64,000 nucleotides of DNA from Aricia agestis (GCF_905147365.1 NC_056417.1:9198501-9262500); one strand, 5' to 3'; positions 43,326 to 56,825 are shown, numbered from the stretch's first letter. The notes: generated by a model not told the origin, from the sequence alone. Numbers and translations: made by a program.

Positions 43326-44730
43326 AATCCATTTTTATATATAAGATTAAGATTTTCTGAGTGTTTTTATATTATTTTGCTGAGTGCGGCAAGTACAGCG
43401 GCTAGTCCTGTTAATAATACGGAGCAGTAGAAAATGTTACCAACATTATTCAAGTGGAAAAGTCACAAAAATAATGTCGTGTAAAAGACTTGTTACACCT
43501 GTAACATTGCCGCATATCGTATTCCACGTATTCAATGAAAAACGGGATATTTATGAAATATAAAGGCGCGAGCCCACGTGAAATACGACAGCAATAACTG
43601 TGGGAATGTTTTAAATCACTGCCTTTATTGTTCCCCAAGTCATTAATTGCGATTTGATGTTCTCTTTAGGTTCGATTTCCCGGGGGAAAAGTTTCTCCTG
43701 CGGCCTGGAAACAACGCATAAAAGTTTTATGCAGCATAGTATTTTACAATTGATACGTAAAGGATGCTGAGTAACGTCAATCACGTCGAGACGCGACGCG
43801 GTGTCTTTATAGTAGATGTCGAAAAATGAACTTTATTTACTACATAAGAAGAGACACGTTTTATTTCGCGGTGTTGCGCTGCGCGATACAGCTTGAATTT
43901 CGAACGAAATAATATATAGTTATAACGGTTATTATAAAATTAAAGTACGACATTTTTAAGTACTTACAACAAATATTTTTATCTAGAAGATAATTATCTT
44001 CTCATTAAATAGTTTAGAATTTCCTTTTCTAATAAGTAATAACTTAAAATAAAAAAGAACTTCATTTTGAACCGTTAAACTTGCTGTGTAACTTACAATT
44101 TCACCCAAGAAATTATATTAATTTTCTTTGTGAGCCGAACTAAAGTTTAGTATCAATAAAATATATGCTCGAGATAAAATAAATCCGAAGAAAAACTATC
44201 GACTTTGGTTTATAGTAAAGGGCGAAAATTTTATCGATATCGTAAAGATTGGAAAGTTAATGCGGAGGATATATTAAAATCCTCATCCCATCGGGCCTTA
44301 TCGAAAACTACCGATGGTAACTTTTATGACGATTGACGATTGCTGTAATGGTAGCCTCAACTTGGAATTCTTTATACTGTATAAAATTATGAAACACTTA
44401 CGGTCTTACTACAAAAGATTAAAACACCTGTTGAACAGTTGATTAGAGAAAAATTCAGTACAAAATGGTCTCAAAACAACTGTTCAATAGATGTTTAGTT
44501 TTTTTGTGGTAAGACCATTAATGTTTAAAAACACTTACTTTATTCATAAGTTATTTACGCTTCGTTACGCTTTGCTCTGTCTATGTCTAATATACGTTTA
44601 AAAATATATTAAATAATTAAAGTGATAGGTAGTTTCTTACTAATCATAAATATTAGATTCACACATGATACATATTATAATATTGTGCATCTTTTAAAAA
44701 CTTCAATTAACTGGTTGCAAACCTCCTCCC
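43326..44730. other. Gene-free stretch
   Basis: No recognised gene. A loose inverted pair (about 44400-44515) may be another MITE. Confidence 0.35.
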
Positions 44731-44733
44731 TAA

Positions 44734-44891
44734 CGGCCATTCCCAATATTTGATCTATCTCTGGTTTTGCCCTACTAGAGATAGGAATAGCTCACAATTG
44801 ACATAAAATATACGTCTCTAATGTCTAATGTGAGCTATTCCTATCTCTAGTAAGGCAAAACCAGAGATAGATCAAATATTGGGAACGGCCG
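44734..44891. mobile_element. MITE family X, copy 2 (TAA duplication)
   Basis: Same palindrome as 9295-9446 (CGGCCATTCCCAATATTTGA...), flanked by TAA at 44731-44733 and 44892-44894. Confidence 0.85.
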
Positions 44892-44894
44892 TAA

Positions 44895-46157
44895 AGCGAC
44901 AAGATATTGTTGACGTTGAAAAAAATTAATTAACAAAACGAACACAAAGGTGCTTTGTGCAGCGGCCATTATAAATTCTCGGGCGTTATTCACAATTGGC
45001 TCCTGTTGCGGCATTGACAGCCAGGTAATTCTCTAAGCCCTAAACTGCGACCACTGTGTGACGCCGATAACGGTTCCACGAATGGACGGTTTTTACTACG
45101 CTTTGCGATGTTTTGTATTTTATGATTTGGTTGTTTACAATCCATATAAAGGAAGTGCGATATAGGGTTTTTTGTGTAATGAATGTTACGTTTATTAATC
45201 GAAAAATAGCTGTAATGTCTCGTGGTGTGAAAAAAGGACAACTACGTTTGTTTATCGCGAGGGAATTATACATTTTTTGGGATAAAAAGTAACCAATGTC
45301 CTTTACCGGGACTCAAGGTATCTTTATGCTTAGAAAAATCGGTTCGGTGGTTTAGGCGTGAAGATCTCTTCACCTACTGTTACCTAACAGAGAGATACAT
45401 TTTTGCATTTATAATAATTTATAAAGTATACTATCTCTATAAAGAGAGTGAGTTGTGAAGAGGGCCGCGTCACCGAGCGATGGGCGATCCATCGACTCGT
45501 TAGGGAATTCGTTTATCAACAAACTTTGTATGCTTTCGTTTGACGAGTTCAATTTTTGCCGCCTTTGCTGAGCCGATCGAGTTTGATTTTATAATGCAAT
45601 AGTGATTTTTTAATCCCGATCAGAAATTCGCTTTGATGATTTGTTGAAAACGTCTGATGATTTGTCTCTTTAATCAGAGATGTGAAATTAAATTGAAGTA
45701 TGGTCAATCGACTTAAAACAGACGAAATTACAGGTACATAGATGTAAAAACTAATAAAAAGCCAAAGAATGAAAAAAAAATTAAGTGTTAATCGATTAAA
45801 ATCTAAAAAAGTTTTTTTACTAAAACTAACTAAGTGTTTGTTTTTTGAACGTCAGCTACATGCCCAAAATTTACCACTAATTCTTTGCTGAGTTTTCATA
45901 CTACGATTGAACAATGAAAGTATAATACCGTTGAATGTAACACTTGCCGGTCGTAACCCGTGTGTAATAAACACGGTCTCGCAGACGTTTTATAAGCCGT
46001 TACCGCGCGGCCCAAGCAAGGATATTCCTCATTCATACGATATTGACTTTCAATAATTAAAAAAAAAACATATTTTAAAGTGTTTTTTTCCACGATGTGA
46101 ATTTTAATATAATAAATTTTAATAGTTAAACGATATTGATATAAACTTAAAACTATG
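44895..46157. other. Gene-free stretch with an RTE-type tail scrap
   Basis: About 45290-45410 resembles the tails at 54130 and 56640 (tgtcctttaccgggactcaa, aatcggttcggtgg). No gene recognised. Confidence 0.4.
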
Positions 46158-46165
46158 CTATATAG

Positions 46166-46453
46166 CAGGGGTCACCAAATGGCAGACCGCGGTCCGCATC
46201 CGGACCGCCGACCCATTGTGTGCGGACCAAGCATGTTCGAAGATGAACTATAATTTTGGTCTCGATATACTTAGCTCGATATATACACGATTAAACATTT
46301 AGCAACAAAAATTGACACTTTTCTCATTGATACAAACAAATACCATTGTAATTTTCATAAAATACATATTTTGTATATTTTTTTTTGGAATGTGTGGACC
46401 GCGAAGGTCATTTCTTAAAACGGACCCCGAGCGAAACTAATTGGTGACCCCTG
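46166..46453. mobile_element. hAT-type non-autonomous element
   Basis: 288 bp with CAGGGGTCACCAAA ends (right end ttggtgacccctg) and an exact 8-bp duplication ctatatag (46158-46165 and 46454-46461). Confidence 0.9.
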
Positions 46454-46687
46454 CTATATAGTTTCTTGGAACATTTAATGAAACCCAAACTCAAAATAGT
46501 ATAAGTATTTAACAATAGGAACCATTACGTAAAAGTTAGAGCACATAGTATAGTAAATAATCCGACTAACATCCGAATCTTGACAGAAACGTTGTCAGAC
46601 GTCGAGCAAAACTTTTTTTTACTGTCTGTTCTGGTGCTGCCTCTAGTATGAAAACATTGCAATAATGTCTCCTATTATATTTAAAAA

Positions 46688-47095
46688 TCGGCCAAGGGTT
46701 CCGTACTATTATAGAGCAAAAATAGTAAAAAAATAATAATTTTTTGTATGGAAGCCCCCTTATTTATTAATTTTATTATCAATTAGTAAAGTATAAATAC
46801 TGCTAAGTATTTTGTGAACATTTCAGGTGCCAATCTTTTGTCATCATTGATACCGAGCAAAAAATGTTTGAAAAATCACGTTTGTTGTATGGGATGCCCC
46901 CCTTAAATACTAAATTTATTTTGTTTTTTGTTTTTTTTTTTGTTATAGCGGTAACAGAAATACATAATCTTTGAAAATTTCAACTCTCTAGCTATTACCG
47001 TTTTTGATTTACAGCCTGGAGACATACAGACAGACGGACAGACGGACAGACGCACAGACGCCCGTTTTTACCCTTTGGGTACGGAACCCTAAAAA
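46688..47095. mobile_element. gggttccgta-type repeat, subfamily A
   Basis: It starts atcggccaagggttccgtac and ends ctttgggtacggaaccctaa, with a CAGACGGA tract. Same family as 13096-13529 and 59339-59760. Confidence 0.7.
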
Positions 47096-47265
47096 CTAGC
47101 TTTTTTCCCGTAGCGTCGCTGGCTTGAAGATTAAAATTTGTATAGCATTCTTGGCATACAAACTTTAATCTTCTATATACCCACTAACGGTAGAATTCTG
47201 ATATTATGTCCCTTCTTCAACATTTTATACTTTTTAAAGCCAGATAACGTAGCTTTCGATTGGTG

Positions 47266-47880
47266 TTTTTAGGGTTCCTTAGCCAAATGGCAAAAAACGG
47301 AACCCTTATAGATTCGCCATGTCTGTCTGTCTGTCTGTCTGTCCGTCCGTATGTCACAGCCACTTTTCTCCGAAACTATAAGAGCTATACTATTGAAACT
47401 TGGTAAGTAGATGAAATCTGTAAACCGCTTTAAGATTTTGATACAAAAATGGAAAAATTATTAAAAATTTTAGGGGTATAGGTACAACTGAAACAAAAAA
47501 AATTTTTCATCTAACCTATGCGTGTGGGGTATCTATGGATATGTCTTCAAAAATCATATTGAGATTTCTAATATAATTTTTATCTAACCTGAATAGTTTG
47601 CGAGAGACACTCTTCCAAAGTGGTAAAATGTGTGTGTGTGTAAGTCTAAAAAAAATATATGATGTACATTATTACAAAAACTACCAACGAAAATTGGTTC
47701 GAACGAGATCTAACCAGTAGTTTTTTTTATACGTCATAAATGGTAAACCTTAATTTAACTTTCATTAAATCAACTGAAATATGAAAATAAATCAAAAACC
47801 TCTTAATTTCATAAATATAAACCTTATTGCTGCTGCGGAACCCTTCATGGGCGAGTCCAACTCGCACTTGGCTGGTTTTT
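47266..47880. mobile_element. gggttccg-type repeat, subfamily B, copy 2
   Basis: Reverse complement of 23446-24107 over almost its full length (ttagggttccttagccaaat to ccaactcgcacttggc). Confidence 0.72.
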
Positions 47881-48192
47881 TTTATCGGTTCATTATTATG
47901 TATTCGAAGATTACAACGTCAAAAAGTCACAAACCTTTTCAAATATTAGATCCTACTTGTTTGGTTCAAGTGTTTTTCTTGCTATTTTATGTTACTTCTA
48001 GGGATTGAGTTGTAACTAAAACAAGTAGACACATAAAAGTCGTAAGTTTGTAAAACTAGTCCGTACCCAAAAACTTTTAAGTCTTTTCGGCCTTCAGTAG
48101 ACATTGCGTTGTGTTCCACTTACTTAGAGCTCAAAATCAATAATACCCTTTTATTAACACGAAGTCACCCTACATAAATTGTTACGGGTAAG

Positions 48193-48468
48193 AGTCAGTC
48201 CACACGGCGCGTTGCGTCAGCGTTGCGTCGACGCAGCGCTGCCGTTGCGTTGTTTTACATACAAATTTACCAAGGTGTTCACACGGCGCGCTGCGTCGGC
48301 GCAACGCACACATGGCGGACAGCAGCCCCCGAGAAGAAACAGGACGGGGTGTTGACGTTAAGACTGCTTCGTATTAACGCTGCGGTGGCGCAGCGCCCGT
48401 GTAGCTAGCTATGCGTCAAAATATTTGCATGACGCAACGTAACGCAACGCGCCGTGTGGACTGGCTCT
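48193..48468. mobile_element. GC-rich MITE
   Basis: gagtcagtccacacggcgcg with ttgcgt is inverted at the right (acgcaacgcgccgtgtggac). Many gcgttgcgtc-type sub-repeats inside. Confidence 0.75.
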
Positions 48469-48523
48469 CTTCTGAAAATTGCTTTGACTAATACCATCTT
48501 ACAAGGATGTTTTGGCGCGTTTT

Positions 48524-48800
48524 TAGGGTTCCGTAGTCAACAAGGAACCCTTATAGTTTCGGTCTATCCGTCCGTCTGTCTGTCCGTCTGTCTGTTCCGT
48601 CCGTCTGTCTGTCCGCGGTTTTGTTCAGATACTATAGGGACCTACAAAGCTGTTATTTGGCACGAATGCACATATTATTGATGCCGACAAAATGGTACAT
48701 AAAATATTAATTTTTTTTTGTGGTACCATCCCTACACATGAAGCGGGAATGAATTTTTTTTTCGCATCCACCCCATGTGTGTGGTGTCGTTGGATAGGTT
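48524..48800. mobile_element. gggttccgta-type repeat, partial
   Basis: Starts ttagggttccgtagtcaaca and holds a dense TCTG/TCCG microsatellite (48566-48617). Confidence 0.6.
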
Positions 48801-48897
48801 TTTTTTTAAATATTATGAGTGTTCATAGATCATTTTCCGATTTAGGGATCCGTTTGTGAAATATTAAGTTTTAAAGTGGAAAAAATCGTTAGAATCA

Positions 48898-48947
48898 ACC
48901 ATTTAGCTGGTAGAAGGGGGGGGGGGGGCTTCTACCAGCTAAACGGT
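48898..48947. repeat. Hairpin with a 13-G loop
   Basis: accatttagctggtagaag and its near-inverse cttctaccagctaaacggt enclose an uninterrupted run of 13 G. Confidence 0.85.
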
Positions 48948-48989
48948 TGCTTCTGGAAATGTGAAAAAATTTACGGGAGTAGGAAATAT

Positions 48990-51900
48990 GCTGAATTTAA
49001 AAGGATAAATTTAATTAGTAGTAGTTATACTAGTAGGGGCAAATAAAGACAATAATTATATTCAACATTTTAAAATACTTTCCACGGCAATATTATCACT
49101 TACACAAAGCTCGCAAACATCGGAAAATGGTTCATTAAAAATGTATAAGGATTTAAATCAATAGCTCACGATAGCTTTTATAATAACCAACATTAAATGT
49201 AAATTACGGAATTTTATTATAATTACATGGAAAATTATACTGAAGTATTCGTAATGGAAATCATAATATTATGCGAATCAATTTTTAATTATTCTCTAGG
49301 TAGATTTCAGTTATGCCCGATTAATAAAGAATGCCATGGCCCATGATTGTATGGATCATTTTAATTATTTCAAATTTAAATAAATACAGTTATTACGCCT
49401 TCATATTATTAATTTAATTCGATAAATCACACTGAATGAGTTATTCAGAATTTTTGAATTACCACAGGCTATGCTATAGTTAAAATACAATGTTCCATCT
49501 GATAAGCAACTTTTCTTCTTCTCAAGACACTCATCTTAAATTACTGGTATGTATTATGTAATATCATTTTAATTACTATCGAACAAGAAAATGTATTTAT
49601 ATGTAAATAAGTCTTTAAGTGCTACTTGCACTGTGTTCGCCGTATCTTATGTTTCTAAATCCTGCTAAAAAAATCATCATAGGAATGCTGGAAGAAATTT
49701 CTTTTGAGATAGCAGTACTTGTGTGTTACATTTCTTCTTATAACTTGATTAATTATTTTTGTGTGCAATAAGTTGCTAAATAAAGTGTTAAATAAATGCA
49801 TTTATACGTTTTGCGTTGACTTATGTCGAGTGATGATGATACTGATTATCCTAATTGCCTAATTGGTAGTACAAGTGTACATGGGCGCTTAAATTTGACG
49901 AGTCCCGCCGTTTCCTTATTGCCCCAGTCATTAGATCCTAATTTAATTAATTTGGCACAACCCTTGTAATATACGAAAGGTACGATATACGAAAGGTACT
50001 ATATACGGTATATAAGTGAAGCTGATTTTGCTTCTAAAAATATTACTTTCACTTTAGAAGTAGATATTGCCTGCTGCCCCGGAAGTCATTTACCACGCGG
50101 GAACCGTATAAAAACTATATGTCCTTTTCGGGAACACAATCCACGTAATTTTGTTGCGTTACGTAGACAGATCACGAATTACATTGAGTTTACATAACCG
50201 GACCAAATAACGTAGATCCGTCATACGCCTTTAAACTAATTCCTCTGATATACCTAGTACATATATAATTTATAGTACAAACTACACATCAAAATGACAG
50301 AAGTAACAGTCCGACAAACATTTTCACATAATATTTACGATATTAGTATAGATTTATAGCAAGTAAAATTGTTTAACCTCAGACTTTCATGTTCGTTTAC
50401 AAACAACCGAGCTGAAACACGGGCTTAGCTCAATTGGTAAAACAAACATGCCGTATGAATCGTCGATAAAACTTTCCGCTTTTGAGATACGCGAAAACAA
50501 TATTTAAGTCTAATAAAGTAAGGATCAAAAACCCCTGCGACACCCCATCCGTCTTGATCAAGGGATTACCTGGGCCGAATCAACCGAATCTGATTAACGT
50601 GTCCACTCAGGCCCGCATAAAATGCCCGCTCACTGACCGGATAAACAATTGACGCGCGTTATTAGTAACGTTTATGGACCCGCGGTGTTGCCATTAGATC
50701 AATACCCCGAAATGTGGGAGAAAATACGGAGCATTTACTGAAATGTGGGAAAACTAAGCTTTTACTGAAAATACAAACAAATCTACATGACAATAATAAT
50801 ATAAATATGAAACCTTAGATTATTAACCTTATTTGATAAATCATAAAAATATTATAATGTGTTTGAAGTTATGTTTATGTCAATATAAAATTATTTTTGA
50901 CTTTTTACAATACATACATGTATAGGTGACAACTTTTTTATTCATGAAGCCCTAAGCGGCCGCATCCGGCCGCGATAACAATAGATAAGCTATTGTGTCT
51001 CGTTATTCCACGACTGATGGGTTACAACTTACATCCACTTCATAAAAATAATCAAATCTTGTTTGTTTCATCGCCATTAAAATTAGTTAGACAGTAGACA
51101 TCTAGGAGCTGTATTTTCCTTTTTATGTTAATATTTTCTCGTCTTCCCTTTGTAGAGATTATGTCTCACTATTTTTAGCCTGTTTTTCCCTTGCAAACCT
51201 TTGCTAAGGCAGAATTTGATATCTTATAAAAATAACAAGAACCTGAAATGACAGGGAGTATTTTTTCTCGCTCAAAGGCGATTTCTCTTGCTTCTTTTAC
51301 TTTACCTACTAGTTTTATCTTATAATAACATTAAGAATATAAAATAATACTAATTTAAAACTTATAAAATATGTACGATACTGAATACTTTTCTCGAAAT
51401 AAAATCCTATTTTGTATGATTAATAAAAAAAGGAATAAACAATTGCAATTATCTCCTATTACTTTTATTCGACAATAAAAAGTTAATTAACATTCGAAAG
51501 GTCTAGTAATGAAGTTTAAATTGGCAATGGAAAATTGGGAATTGTAGAGGGTAATCACGGCGAGCGTCTTCAACTTTTCCGGGAACTGTTAAAAGAGTGA
51601 AGTAATTAAGTATGATGAATATTCCGAGTTTGTCCTCGGCCCTCCCAACTTCCTTATCTTGTTTTGATGCTATGTTACGACTTACGACTGAAGGTTTACG
51701 GTGCGCGTAAAACGTGCAATATGTCATATGAGTTATGTTTCGATAGGAATGTGATTTTATAACTTACTTTTATTTCCTTGCAGTGCGTAGTTTGCAATAT
51801 GGGAGACGGGTTAGGATATTAAGGTTTTTTTACTTAAGAAAATATCTTGTCGTTTTGTAGAGAACAGTTAGTCGACTCTAATATTTTCTACCAAATTTAA

Positions 51901-52650
51901 TGCGGCTTTGTTACTTATTCGATTTACTGTTTACTATAGAAAAAAGTATTATAATACAGTGTGATAATTTTTTCAAGCAATTACCAATGATCGCTTTTGT
52001 CGTTTGTTCAACATTTTTTGCGAATATTATTAAATTGTAGTTTGCTACTCAGGGACGAAGCTGTATTAATATTACATAAAAAAGTAGAATCAGAGTGCAA
52101 AAAAGACATTGTTGTGTAAAAACAGTGCGTAAGGACGGTTTTACTCGTGAAAAGCACAAAATCGTTGGGTAAATTGTGTTAAGTGCACAATATGTAGCAT
52201 TTTCTCGTACATTTTGAGTCGAATAGGGTTGCGTCAATTTCAATGTGAAATATTTTAACGGGGCGCTCGCCCCGAAGCGAAAATCTCCATTCACTATGGA
52301 AGCTAAAGGCAAATAAATGAAGGTCAACAAAATTATCGACACTTAATTTTTGGCGGGGCGCCAGCGGCTGATCGAGGCTTCGCTATCTAGCTTTAAATAA
52401 AAACAGCGCCAAATATTATCATAAATATCTCTAATCTTGGCGTACTGCAATAGACATATTGTCTCTAGAAAATCTAGTATGAGGTGCATTATTTTAAGGA
52501 GTTCTGTGAGGTGACTGTGACCGGACACACATAATTATGATAGCTACGTACGTAGACAGTAGACACGTATATTTGGACGCACTATAGTTTATTCGTTTAA
52601 TGATAAATGTAGCTTGCAAGTTGGTTGAGCTGAAAATCATTTACGTCAAG
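48990..52650. other. Long gene-free stretch
   Basis: Mostly AT-rich sequence without recognised genes. It includes a MITE-Z-like remnant (about 50150-50270), short tatacgaaaggtac tandem units (about 49973-50010), and a box-A-like string (50424-50445). Confidence 0.4.
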
Positions 52651-52977
52651 TAAATTTTTTGTGGGTGGCTTCATTTTGATAAGACGAACAACTTTTTTAT
52701 TTGCGAAAAATCTCGAATGTGGTAGCTAACAGAGATAAAAAGGATTTACTTTGAATTAATGGTCCTAAAACATGGACTGTTTTATTTGTAGGACAATATT
52801 ACTCTTAAATTATATGACTATTAATGTAGCTATTAATCTATCAATGTACAAAAAATCAGCTCGTTAGGGTTCCGTTGTAGGGTTCTGTAATCAACAAAAC
52901 TTGGTTGACCACTTTCAAGATTTTTCGCAGATAAAAATGTTCGTCTTATCAAAATGAAGCTACTCACAAAAAATTAG
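52651..52977. mobile_element. MITE with about 70-bp inverted arms
   Basis: attttttgtgggtggcttca and the following about 50 bases are inverted at 52907-52977. The centre includes a gggttccgt scrap. Confidence 0.75.
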
Positions 52978-53298
52978 CTTGTTAATAATAAAAAAAATTG
53001 TTCTAGGGCTCCCGTACTATATATGTATTCGTGGTAAAAACTGTCACATTTCTTTCTTGAGACTTAGGCAGGCCATAGACGAACCTCATTTTGCAGTCGG
53101 TCTCGCCGCATGGCGATCTGCAATTTCCATACTAAATTCATATCCGCAATACACAGACCGCTCGATAATTGCTCGAGATGCGGTCCGTCAATGGCCGGCT
53201 TTAAAGTAACTACATACCAAATTTTATAAAATCCGTTCAATCGTTTAAGCGTGAAGAGATTACAGACAGAAAGTCTGACACACAGCCTTACTGCTACA

Positions 53299-53345
53299 TA
53301 AAAAAAACTTACCTTAGATATAAATCTAAGGTAAGTTTTTTTTAT
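53299..53345. repeat. Perfect palindrome at the SINE tail
   Basis: aaaaaacttaccttagat is inverted after ataa and runs into the T-tract of the next SINE. Confidence 0.8.
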
Positions 53346-53600
53346 GAAACAAACGAGCAAACGGGTCACCTGATGGAAAGCAACTTCCGTCGCCCATGGA
53401 CGTGCGTTGCCGGCCTTTTAAGAGGGAATAGGGTAATAGGGGAGGGTAGGGAAGGGAATATGGTAGGGGATTGGGCCTCCGGTAAACTCACTCACTTAGC
53501 GTGAAACAGCGCTAGCGCTGTTTCACGCCGGTTCTCTGTGAGAACGTGGTATTTCTACGAGCCGGCCCATTCGTGCCAAAGCATGATTCTCTAACGTGTG
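53335..53600 (-). mobile_element. Metulj-like SINE, copy C
   Basis: T-run, caaacgggtcacctgatgg, gggaatagggtaatagggg, gcgctagcgc core. An internal segment is deleted after 'cgtcgcccatgga'. Confidence 0.75.
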
Positions 53601-54130
53601 AATAATAAAAAGTATAATATAATATTACAAAACTGAATACATTCTAAGTTCAGCCGAGGCATGTCAAAAGTTTTTGCCTTTATTAGACTTTTACAACGCT
53701 AAGTGTGATCAGTGATCGAATTGATTTCAACCACGAAAAGTTGAAACTTCGATATTATGATATAAAACTTAATGAATGCCGAGGGTTATTTGATTACATC
53801 GGATTAGGTAGTAAAGTTAGAGATAACGCTGTGAAGGTGGCAAATGGAGTAATAAAATAAGTTATGTTAATTCACGCTATTTTACGAGAGAAGACTTGAG
53901 GTGGAACAATTTTCATAGTAACGTAATTATACAACTTGTCTACAGGCTTACAACCATCACGAGTGATTGTGACTCTCTATTATTCATTTCGTCCTTTACT
54001 AATAAAAATAAAAAACCATAGTTACTATTCACGATAAAGTGGTGCCAATGCATATACATTTTTTACAATTTTTGTTACATTTACGTAATTTCACCCCTAT
54101 AAATATCACAAAAAATATTATTATTAGGAA

Positions 54131-54345
54131 CTAGATGACGCCCGCAACTCCGGTGCGCCAAAACTCGTTAATCGCGCGGGAACCGTACATTTTACCGAGA
54201 TAAAAAGTATCCTTTGTCCTTTCCCGGGACTCAAAGTATCTCCATGCCAAATTTCAGCTAAATCGGTTCAGCGGTTCGAGCATGAAGAGGTAACAGACAG
54301 ACAGACAGATAGACACACTTTCGCATTTATAATATTAGTAAAGAT
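54131..54345 (+). mobile_element. RTE-type tail repeat, copy 1
   Basis: gatgacgcccgcaactccgg to a CAGA tract and tttataatattagtaaagatg; same as 56625-56825. Confidence 0.65.
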
Positions 54346-56179
54346 GTGCTTTACAATATAACGTGAATTGTCACTAAAAAAAACTGTGCAATTCCCCTTA
54401 AGCCAACTTATACGAAATATAAGTGAAAAACCGAAAGCGGCAGCATCTGGCACTCAAATAAAGGACTTTTCACACCAGCCGAGTACTAAGCCGAAGATTG
54501 GAATCGAATTAATCTTCGTCTGTGAGCATCTTGTGGTGCTTCTTATCGCGTCGTTTAGATGACATGTCAAAACACAAGTCCAAATTAGAGGCCTTTTCGC
54601 TTACAAATCTCTCTTGACAAGGGTCGCGCTGGTAATAAGAGGAACCTACCGTATTCACCTTCCCTTTTTGGAAATGTCATGCAAAATTATGTCAGTCAAA
54701 AGATTATTACATTTTGAATTAAAATCTCCAGCTGACAAACGTACACGCGAACATCTGTAATGAAAAAGTGACGACGTCTTTTTCTTTTATATTTTTGCTA
54801 TTTACGCATGATTAAAATTTATTTTACGAAGATTTTTTGTAGGTTATTAAATGTAGGATATTTTTGTAGGATTTTGGTTTGTCAAAATTGCCACCGTGTT
54901 GGCAAAGCTATCTGCATCAAGCATAATTAACGTCGATCATGGACATGCCCACCCCTGGCCATGGACGAAATATTATTGATATTTTATGGGTATAATTAAT
55001 CAAGATGATATTATAAACTTTTGAAGTATAATAATAACATTTAATAGAAAAAGTCACCTCACGAATATTGCACTAGGCGTTCAAATATCTTTGATTAATA
55101 TATTGTCTTGATATTTTTGCCGTCAACTCCCCAATTCATACTGAAGGTACATACGCCCTATAGTGGTCCTTGGTCTTGGAGTTACGACTACTGGCCAACG
55201 TTTACAGCTCGTTACTTCGGTGCGAATTTTATCACGCCGAGGTTTGCGACGTTTTACGCGAACACGCGACTTGTCGTTTATCTTCATCACAAGACGGAAA
55301 GGTTGAAGTGCCGGTTTCAAAACGCTATTTCCATTTTATTCTGCGAATTGTGTTTTCTATTTTGATCCAAAAATCAATCTTGATTTATACAAACGAGAAA
55401 CTTAAATCAGAGGTTAAGTGCTTTGATGGGTACTGTAAGCACTTAGTGATTGGTTATCTCATTGTTAATTAAATCATATCAAAGTACAGACGACCATTCC
55501 GTTCCGTTTTGAAGAAATTGTACACTACACATTTCTACTGACATTTTTTTTCTATGGAAGCTTCACATCACGTCAGTCTTTCAGTTAATTAAAAAATAAA
55601 CATTACAAGACGTCATAATGTTAAATTAAGAGATTAAAAAAAACAACCCTTGATTCATAAATTTGAAGTAGATAAAACTAAATTGTTCTGCACTCAGTGG
55701 ACTGACGATGATGAACTATAGCTAAGAAGTAAGAACACTCTCGATAATGTCAGCTTTAGAATAAAAAAAAACTAGATTGAAATCAGTCCAGCCGTTTGGA
55801 TGCTACGAATTACGATGCCACGGACAGACACATACACACAGACAAACAGACAGACAGACACGTCAAACTTATAACACCCCTCTTTTTTGTCGGGGGTTAA
55901 AAATGCATCTCATCACATGACCTCGTCACATTAATTATTGTGAACAGATCCTTAGATAAAGACTGGAACGGAGTTTTGCGCGAATAGACTTTGAATTTTA
56001 TATCATGAGTTCATGACATTCGAAATAATATTAGCAGTTATAATAGTAGGTCCAATTTCGCTGTGTAATTATGTCCTGCTTATCTTGAAGATGAGGGTCA
56101 CGATGAGGGCTAATTGTTCAACGTTTTCGCTGAAATTAGCACATTATATTGTATAGTATATTATAATATTACTGCTACA
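54346..56179. other. Gene-free stretch
   Basis: No gene recognised. 55552-55581 is a scrap of the retro-tail module also found at 40531 and 61284. Confidence 0.4.
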
Positions 56180-56612
56180 TCTATGTATATATTAATACGT
56201 GAGCCAAAAACTTTGTATCCCTTTTGACGAAAAATGGGGAGACGTAGGTGAATGTAATTTTGCACAGTTGTAGTTTATTTGGTGAAGGAGTGCATCGAGC
56301 TAATATTATTTTGAAATTATGCTTTTATCATAAACTTTTTTAACAAATAAAACATTACACACACTACAACACACACACTAGGAAAAATGACAGATTCTTG
56401 AGTGACAAGCCTATACATACCCTTTTATTTATGGTTGAAGTCTGTTGACAACAAGTTGACAAATTGAAAATGGATTATAGTTTTTTTTATTGAATCTTAG
56501 ATACTATTAGACAATGCTTACACGGCCTGTCTGAGATCAGCTGAGTCAAATATAGGTATAAAGTCCTAATGTCGTTGAAACGGTCGAATTTCGCCCGTTG
56601 GGCGATCTCTAG
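56180..56612 (+). mobile_element. Non-autonomous Helitron, family 1, copy 2
   Basis: It starts TC after A (56179/56180) and ends CTAG (56609-56612) before T. Sequence parallels 15399-15983 but lacks the internal tandem duplication. Confidence 0.78.
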
Positions 56613-56624
56613 TATTAAATTATT

Positions 56625-56825
56625 AAATGACGCCCGCAACTCCATTGCGCCAAAACTCGTTTATCGCGGCGGAGCCGTATATTTTTCCATGACAAAAAGT
56701 ACCCTATGTCCTTTCCCGGGACTCAAAGTATCTCCATGCCCAGCAAAATCGGTTCAGCGGTTTGGGCGTGAAGAGGTAACAGACAGACAGAGAGGCGCAC
56801 TATCGCATATTTTATAATATTATAG
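56625..56825 (+). mobile_element. RTE-type tail repeat, copy 2
   Basis: tgacgcccgcaactccattg, tttcccgggactcaaagtat, ggttcagcggtttgg and a CAGA tract, as in copy 1. Confidence 0.65.
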
